NCBI RefSeq assembly: GCF_029867415.1
Contig: NW_026705214.1
Span: 186,001-250,000, forward strand
Length of the DNA: 64,000 bases
From: Vicia villosa
Lineage: Eukaryota > Streptophyta > Magnoliopsida > Fabales > Fabaceae
Direction of reading: 5' to 3'
In this document: piece after piece, positions 56,291-64,000 of the stretch
Layout: each line of letters opens with the position of its first letter
Numbering within the stretch: position 1 is the stretch's first letter
Program-made: the position numbers and the translations under genes
Notes under the pieces: generated by a model
The model's database searches: none
Seen by the model: the letters and a program-made list of their open reading frames with translations, nothing else
What the model was told of the DNA's origin: nothing

Positions 56291-59200
56291 TGTCATACCC
56301 CAAAATTTGCCCATACATTTCCTCCTATTCAAAATCAGATCAATGCGCAAAACTCATAAGACACATTCTCCTATACAAAGGCTCTGAACTAGGGTTTGAT
56401 TCTTTCAAAGGAAAATCACTGAATCAATGGCTTCCAAGCATATCATATGGCTCAACATGTCTCACATTACCTCCATGACAAGTATCAAGACATATCTCAA
56501 AGTTCTGGTCACTCAAAAGTTCAGAAAGTCAACAGTCGACTAAGTTAACCTAAAAGTCAACTGAACTTTGACCAGCAATAACTCTCACATGGAACATCAG
56601 AAATTTCCCATCCAAAGCTCACTTTGAAGGAAATTTGATTCTCTACAAAATTGTCTCTCACATGCCAAGTCCAAAAATGCTTCATTTGAGAGATATGGAC
56701 TAAAACATTATAGATCCTTTTCAAAGGTCAACAAAAAGACATTTTATTCAAAAGGACATAAAATGAGAATGGAAAATGATTTTGATATGAGACCAAAGAC
56801 ACTGGTTAGAGGACTCTCTGAGGTTTCTAAAAAGTCCTAGAACACTTCCATACCTCAAAAATTGAGAGAGATAGGCCTTGTCAAAGTTGAGCTATTTCGG
56901 AGGGAAAAATGTGAAAGAATTTGGAATATTTTTGCAAATGGGCCCAAGATATTTTCATTCAAACTTGATCCACAAGTCATCTAAAGCCTCAAACCCAATT
57001 CCCACGAAATTTTGGCTTTTATTTGATTTTATATGAATTTTTTATCATTTAAATGTGATAAATAACTTATATAAATCATGAAAATCAAAATATTCAATTA
57101 AAAGGCCAATTCCAATCAAATCTAATCATCATAATATCCCATAATCATATAAATTTCGTGCAAAGTGGAATTGGGATGATTGAATCATATATTGGCCAAA
57201 ATTGGAAAGAGTGAAAATCATATTTTCCCAAATTTTCAATTATAGATTTAAAGAGATTTTGGCCAAGTTTGTTAACCTATTCTCCTCTCTATAAATACTT
57301 GAAGCAATCCTAATGCTAGGGGGACGATCACAAGGATTTTTCTGCAGTCAAGTACCATAACCAAGGCCAAAATTTCAAGAAAAAATCAAAATTGTTCCAT
57401 TGGTTACAGCGGATATAAAAGCGATTTGAAGGTTCAAACGTGTTGCTGGAGGATTGTTGATCATCTCCCAATCAGAATCGAAGCCCAGAACGCTCGGAAT
57501 CATCACCTACGAGTTTACGGTTTGGCTTTCATAAACTTGAATCGTTTGGTTTAATTTGTATATGATAAACAAATTTTGATTGCATATTCACGTTCATGAC
57601 ATCGAATCGAAGCTTTCCATATGATTTAATTGTTGTTTAAGCATATAAATCGGTACCTGCCATGGTTAGGTTGTGAAGGTTTCAAATTGGGGTTTCCCAA
57701 AATAGGTAAAATTAGACCGATTCACTGGTGCCATCATGTTCAGAAGGATGATTCTGGTTGGTTTATAGCCTCATAATTGATTTATGTTGCGTATAGTTGA
57801 GTTTGTGAATCGCAGGTTCTCTAGCCATGGAAATAATCTGTAGGTATAAGTCACAAAGTCTAAAACGACGGGCACAGGAAGAAGAAGGGTGTCGTGGCAG
57901 CCTGAGATTGATGTGTTTAAAATCCAGCGCGCGCGCGTCTTAATGAGGAAGCTGTTTTCAAATAACATGCTTGGCTTCCAGTCTTTGAACAACTACTACG
58001 CTGTAGCTCGAATGGTCACTGACATGCTTGCCAAACCCAGGATCCTCAGTTCGATCCCTGGGTGTGTATCTTTTATATTTTGTTTTAGACTTACTTGCAG
58101 ATTCTGTGCGCGTGGTCCACCATGGTTCATCGTACACCCTCACCCACCAACCAACAGATTGTTGCTCAAAGATGATCCAACGCCTGTGGATGCTCAGCCT
58201 TGCCATGGATTTCTCTCTGCCAGCTACACCCAATCATAAGCTGAGTTCCATTTTTTATTTATTTATTTTATTCTATTGCATAAATTAACCTTCTTTTACC
58301 TTTTTCTTTTTGTATATTTTGATTTGTTTGACAAACTTTCTCTTAATTCCTTTTTATAAATAATTTAAATTTATTTATTTTAGTTGTTAAATAAGAATTT
58401 CTGTTTTGATAATTAAGTGATTAAATTAATTTAAATTGTTTAAATTATTTAATTAATTATAATCATTTTGTTATTTGATTTAAAATATATATTAGAGTTA
58501 GGATAGTTAATCGAAACGTTGTTGTCACCGATTTAATTAATTAGGTTGAAAACCAATAATTAATTAATTCGATTTTGATTCTATTAACCATGGCTAACTT
58601 GTGCCCTAATCAGGGTTTGCCACGATCATTCCCTACACTGAAATCTTTCCTTTGTGCATTTTTCAGGGTTTGCTTTTCTAAATTCTCCGACTACGCGCTA
58701 TACCAATCAAAAAGCTAAGTTTCAATCTTTATTTTATTTATTTATTTAAATATTATTTTACTTTTAATTCATGCTTTATAGATTAAATTAGGATTTATTC
58801 TTAAATGCCAATGAATTGTCCATACACTGACTTCCTATTATCTTCTTGCTAATTCCCAGATGTTCAGAGTCAATGCTTCAGGCAACCCCCGACCATCAAC
58901 CTTCATCAATCGAAGCTAAGTGTCTTTACCCTTTTCTTGTATTTTTACTTTTATTGATTAGGGTTAGCTTCGTTCGCTTCCGAACCGATAATGCACTCAC
59001 CCTATTTTTGCTTTCTGTTTTTCCCGCCTTTTCAGGGTTTGTCAATTGCCAAAGCGTTGAGTATCGGTAACCCTAAACCCTAACCTCAATTATATTATTA
59101 CTTGTTTCAAACCCATTTATTTTATCCCGCTGGTTTCAGTTCCCCTCTCCTCCGCTGGGTACAATTTCCCTTCCCCATATTGCTTTAATTATACTGTCTA

Positions 59201-60066
59201 TATTGCCGTGGTTAGTAATTTTAGGGAGTGTAACTCTGAACTGAATTAGAATCACCTAATTATAAGATAATATAATTGAATATGATCACGTGATTGGTGC
59301 ACACACGCACACTTTTGGGGTAACCTCTCTGTTGCCTTGTTGCCTGTTGCCTTGTTGCCTGTTGCCTTGTTGCCCGTTGGCTTGTGTTCTTTACAGAATA
59401 GCCAGTCCCTCGAATACGAGGATACCTTAGCCAGTTGCGTCGATTAAGATCATGGTCCCTAATGATGCTGCCTTCGATATGCATGATCTCGACCCTCGAA
59501 AGTTGCCTACGAAAAGGCTAAGGTATCCTCTGGCTGCCTACGAAAGGCTATTCTGATCCTTCCCTTAGACTACCTTCCTCTCTATGGCATGGGACAGTCT
59601 AATGGCGAACGATATCTCGATGACCCGTTAACATCCAAACGAAAGGCTTCCTGCCCTCTTATGGCACGGATAGACCCTTTTCACTCTGAAAGGCTAAAAG
59701 AGCTTTTCTACATTACTAAAGGTAATTGCTCCTAATTGCCTTGCTCTAGATTAAACTCTTTTTCATCTTTTTCTTAAACAAACACTCTCAAGGCTACGCT
59801 CATTTACGAGCTAAAGTCCCTGAGTCTCTTTTCTTCTACATTTCTTTCCTTCCGAATGAGCAAAGCAATTAAGAGCCCATGGATAACCATGGATGCAAAG
59901 GGTGCCTTACACCTTCCCTTTGCATAAATTACCCCCCGAACTCAATCTCTTTCAAAAAGGTTTTTTCTGTTCTTTTAGCCTTTCTTATTTGGATAAAATA
60001 AAAGTCGGTGGCGACTCATGCTTAACCGCGACATTTCGATTATAAAAGTCAGTTCACCGTATTACA
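56291..60066 (+). mobile_element. 3.8-kb solo LTR inserted in copia-2 (Ogre-like)
   Basis: 3,776 bp with TGTCATACCCC...CGTATTACA ends and perfect 5-bp duplication ACTGG (56286-56290 and 60067-60071). Copia-2 coding continues in phase across the site (VMTG | LAERRDGLYYL). Only small, unconvincing ORFs are inside. TATAAATA is at 57290-57297. A tandem CCTTGTTGCCTGTTG repeat lies at 59331-59385, and AAAGTCGGTGGCGACTC near 60003 resembles the end of legume Ogre/Tat gypsy LTRs. With no internal region it is a solo LTR. Ogre affiliation rests on size and end motifs. Confidence 0.82.
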
Positions 60067-60071
60067 ACTGG

Positions 60072-61000
60072 TTTAGCTGAAAGGAGGGATGGCTTGTATT
60101 ACTTAAATGTAGAAGATAAGCCATTCATTAATAGTTCCTTCCATGTTTTTGTGAATTCTGTTTCCTTACCTGATAAAGCCTTATGGCATTTTAGGTTAGG
60201 GCATTTGTCTCAAAACAGATTATCTGCTTTACATTCTTTGTATCCTTTCATTGTTGTTAATAATAAAGATGTATGTGACATTTGTCATTTTGCTCGTCAA
60301 AAAAAACTTCCTTATCATGATAGCATAAATAGAGCTTTACATCCTTATGATATGGTACATTTTGACATATGGGGGCCCTTGGCAATTAAGTCCTTTCATG
60401 GTCATGCATACTTCCTCACTGCAGTTGATGACTGCAGTAGATATACTTGGATAACCTTGATGAAAGCTAAGTCTGAAGCTAGACAGCATGTCATTAATTT
60501 TGTTAGATCATTGAGAAACAACATTCTGCTAAGGTTAAGATCATTAGAACTGACAATGGGCCTGAATTTAACATGCCTGATTTTTATGCCAAAAATGGTA
60601 TAGTCCACCAAACTAGTTGTGTAGAGTCTCCACAACAAAATGGCAGAGTAGAGAGAAAACACGAACACCTTCTAAATGTTGGTAGAGCCCTTCTTTTTCA
60701 GTCCAAACTTCCAAAGAAATTTTGGTCATATGCTCTCTTACATGCCACTTTTATTATCAATAAAATTCCTACTCCTGTCCTTAATAATCAGTCACCTCAT
60801 TTTCTCTTACATCATGAAGTTCCTAACATTCAAAATCTTAAGGTTTTTGGTTCCCTGGCATATGCTTCCACACTTCAGATTAATAGGACTAAACTTGAGC
60901 CTCGAAGTAGAAAGTGTGTTTTCCTAGGATACAGGAATGGCATGAAAGGAGCTGTCTTGTATGATATTCATAATCATGATATATTTGTTTCTAGAAATGT
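60072..61000 (+). pseudogene. copia-2 pre-integrase and integrase
   Basis: ALWHFRLGHLSQNRL and CDICHFARQKKLPY are the GAG-pre-integrase His/Cys residues. FDIWGPLA and AVDDCSRYTW begin the core. A frame shift near 60550 separates these from [24 protein letters not shown] and the KTPH-like tail. Plausible catalytic D, D and E all exist but in two frames. Confidence 0.85.
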
Positions 61001-62838
61001 CACACATCATGAACATATATTCCCTTACTCAGGGGATCATCATCCTTCTTGGCATTATCATATGCATGTAGAGTCTCCAGTTAGTTCTGATGATTCAGTT
61101 TCTCCTAATCCTGTTTCAGTTCCTCATACTGCCAACATTCAGGATGATGTTCATATGGTACATCCAGACATCACTGAAACTGTTGAGCATCATAATGATA
61201 ATATTGATACTACCAATTCTGCACACGAGTCTGTCAGTAGTAGACCTATTAGGACCAAGCATGCTCCTACTTATCTTTCAGATTATGTGTGTCATACTTT
61301 CCATGATCCTGCAGATAACTCTTATAATTATTGTACTAATACTCTTTATCCTATCTCTACTTTTGATTCTCTTTCCCACTTATCTGAGTCCCGTCGAGTA
61401 TTCACCACCTCAATAACACATGATATTGAACCCAAGAATTATAAAGAGGCTTGTCTATCTGAACATTGGGTCAAGGCTATGGCTTCTGAAATTGAGGCAT
61501 TACACAAAAACAAAACTTGGATTATTGTTGATTTGCCTCCTCATGTAAATCCTATAGGGAGTAGATGGGTATATAAAGTCAAACATAAAGCTGATGGAAC
61601 TGTGGAAAGATATAAGGCCAGATTGGTGGCCAAAGGCTACAATCAAATTGAAGGGCTGGATTTTTTTTATACATTTTCTCCTGTAGCAAAGTTGACTACT
61701 GTTAGAATACTTATAGCTGCTGCTGCCATCAAGGGTTGGCTTTTACATCAACTTGATGTGAATAATGCTTTTTTGCATGGGGACTTACAGGAGGATGTTT
61801 ATATGACCATATCATAGGGACTTCCTTGTGATAAACCAAATCAAGTTTGCAAATTATTGAAGAGTTTGTATGGTTTAAAACTGGCAAGTCGACAATGGTA
61901 TGAGAAGTTAACTGCCTTACTTACTCAACAAGGATACATTCAATCTACTGCTGATTATTCCTTATTTACTCTCAATACTACCAACACATTCACTGCTATA
62001 TTGGTCTATGCAGATGACATAATTTTGGCTGGTAATTCTATGGAAGAATTTGACAAAATTAAAGTCTGCTTGGATACCAATTTTAGCATCAAAGATCTTG
62101 GTTTGTTGAAATATTTCTTGGGACTTGAGGTTGCTCATTCCAAAGAAGGGATCACTTTGTCTCAAAGAAAATAATGTCTTGATCCTTCTATCAAGTTACA
62201 TGCTGATGGTGGTAAATCTTTCGATGACATTGGTGCCTATAGAAGGCTCATTGGTCGTCTTTTGTATCTCAACACTACTAGGCCAGACATCACATACGCT
62301 ACGCAACAGTTTAGCCAATTTCTTCACAGTCCAACAATGATTCACTATCAGGCTGCTTGTCGTATTTTGCAATATCTCAAGAGTTGCCCTGGGAGAGGTT
62401 TATTATTCTCCGAAACCTCTGATTTGCAAATTCTGGGCTATTCGGATGCTGATAGGGCAGGTTGCCTCGATTCTCGCAAGTCTATTTCTGGATATTGTTT
62501 CTTCTTGGGCACCTCTCTCATCTCATGGAGGGCAAATAAACAACAAACTATATCATGATCATCATCTGAGGCTGAATATAGAGCTCTTTCATTTGCTACT
62601 TGTGAGTTGATTTGGCTGACTTACTTATTGAAAGAACTTCGAATATCTTGTTCAAAGCTTCTCGTGCTATACTCTGACAGCCAGAGTGCTCTGCATATCG
62701 CATCCAATCCGATGTTTCATGAGCGCACCAAGCATCTTGAGATTGACTGCCATCTAGTTCATGAAAAGCTACAACAAGGTTTGCTCAGATTGCTTCCTAT
62801 CTCTAGACACGAACAACTAGCAAATTTTCTCACCAAGG
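61001..62838 (+). pseudogene. copia-2 linker, reverse transcriptase and RNase H
   Basis: [57 protein letters not shown] and catalytic VYADDIILAG near 62010. Stops occur at about 61817 and 62174; the second coincides with a small deletion between SQRK and DPSIKLH. RNase [60 protein letters not shown], with a stop near 62556. It is truncated at ANFLTK by SIRE-4, so the 3' LTR is beyond the window. A decayed, immobile copy. Confidence 0.88.
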
Positions 62839-64000
62839 TGAAGGATAGAAAAACACTTAGAAAGGGGGGGTTTGAATAAGTGTAGCTTTAAAAACTTGAC
62901 AGATAAAAATAAAATGCACAGTTATTTTTATCCTGGTTCGTTGTTAACTAAACTACTCCAGTCCACCCCCGCAGAGATGATTTACCTCAACTGAGGATTT
63001 AATCCACTAATCGCACGGATTACAATGGTTCTCCACTTAGTCAGCAACTAAGTCTTCCAGAGTCTTCTGATCACACACTGATCACTCCAGGAACACTGCT
63101 TAGATACCCTCTAAGACTTTTCTAGAGTCTACTGATCCACACGATCACTCTAGTTACAACCTGCTTAGATAACCTCTAAGACTTCCTAGAGTATTCTGAT
63201 CCACACGATCACTCTAGTTCCTTACAACTTAATGTAATTCAAAGAGTATTACAAATGCTTCTAAAAAGCGATAATCACAACTGTGATATTTCTCTTAATC
63301 GTTTAAGCTTAATCTCACTAATATATTACAACAGCAATGTAGTGAGCTTTGATGAAGATGAAGATTCTGAGCTTTGGATTTGAACAGAGTTTCAGCAAGT
63401 TAATTTGAATTGTATTGTTCAGGATCGTTAACCTTGCTTCTCATCAGAACTTCATATTTATAGGCGTTGGAGAAGATGACCGTTGAATGCATTTAATGCT
63501 TTGCGTGTTCCGTACAGCATCGCATTTAATGTTATACGCTTTTGTCAACTACCTCGAGCCTTGTTCACGCTGTGTCTACTGACGTAGCCTAGAATAGCTT
63601 TTAACGTTCCTTTTGTCAGTCAGCGTAGCTTGCCACTTGTACTTCCTTCTGATCTGATGTTTGTGAATACAACGTTTGAATATCATCAGAGTCAAACAGC
63701 TTGGTGCCTAGCATCTTCTGATCTTCTGACCTTGAAGTGCTTCTGAGCGTGATACCATCAGAACTTCAGTGCTTCTGTTCTCTTGTTCTTCTGATGCTTC
63801 CATAGACCCATGTTCTGATTCTGCTTCGACCATCTTCTGATGTCTTGCCAGACCATGTTCTGATGTTGCATGCTGAACCCTTTGAGACAAAGCTTCTGAG
63901 CGCTGAATTATGCGTACTCTTTATATATTTCCTGAAAGGGAAATTGCAATGGATTAGAGTACCATATTATCTTAAGCAAAATTCATATTATTGTTATCAT
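62839..64000 (-). repeat. SIRE-4 LTR, running off the window
   Basis: Starts TGAAGGATAG at 62839 (the 3' edge of an LTR in minus sense) after CAAGG. It aligns with the other Sirevirus LTRs to the window end, about 50 bp short of the TGTTAG terminus. It has TATAAATATG (plus catatttata near 63450-63459). Whether it is a 3' LTR of a full element or a solo LTR cannot be told here. It truncates copia-2. Confidence 0.92.

Noticed and set aside
57889..58288. Overlapping ORFs inside the 3.8-kb solo LTR as a captured gene
   Set aside because: Short, overlapping on both strands, no recognisable domain, and wholly inside an LTR.

Overview
The window is repeat-dense, AT-rich plant nuclear DNA, most probably from a papilionoid legume. 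The evidence is the nested LTR and L1-type retrotransposons with plant hallmarks, Sirevirus (SIRE/Maximus-type) Ty1/copia elements with a Met-tRNA primer site and a long extra ORF after pol, a Cassandra-like 5S-bearing element, very long (AT)n tracts, and a small family of secreted cysteine-rich peptides like those of clover, medick, pea and vetch genomes. I cannot name the species. I see no ordinary housekeeping gene, tRNA gene, CRISPR array or organellar segment.

Layout. 1-1248 and 12507-13509 are the two halves of one L1-type LINE (LINE-a), split by a Sirevirus on the minus strand (SIRE-1, 1249-12501, TSD TCTTT). 13510-15600 is a block with peptide gene A. 15625-19010 is a second LINE (LINE-b), 5'-truncated but with a 1088-codon open frame and a ~23-bp target duplication. 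20.1-32.6 kb is a tandem array of a 5.4-6 kb unit carrying peptide copies B (dead), C and D. The unit also holds a foldback MITE sitting inside (AT)n tracts, a Mutator-like MITE, a solo LTR and a LINE tail. 33.2-34.3 kb holds inverted repeats and another MITE. 34.5-36.5 kb is LINE-d (minus), abutting the 3' half of a plus-strand Sirevirus (SIRE-2, to 39953). 40.0-42.0 kb has a CACTA-type end and a palindromic Cassandra-like LTR. 42.4-44.6 kb is peptide block E with a Stowaway MITE. 44766-53450 is SIRE-3, a deleted Sirevirus with matching LTRs and TSD TAACT whose env-like ORF is inverted relative to the rest. 54.8-62.8 kb is a decayed plus-strand copia element, itself interrupted by a 3.8-kb solo LTR (TSD ACTGG). 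From 62839 a fourth Sirevirus LTR runs off the window.

How it works together. The only plausible host genes are the five peptide copies, all on the minus strand. Each has a signal peptide, and A, C, D and E carry a Cx3Cx3C...Cx3Cx3C core. All five share a putative intron just after the stop codon. Everything else is mobile DNA, and the nesting gives a relative history: solo LTR and LINE-c inserted before the B-C-D amplification, and SIRE-3 is younger than SIRE-1 by LTR divergence counted by eye.

Most worth a second look: the C/D pair (all four coding differences change the protein), SIRE-3 with its inverted env-like ORF, the gene-like leader of that ORF, the foldback elements nested in (AT)n, and the 5S-centred palindrome.
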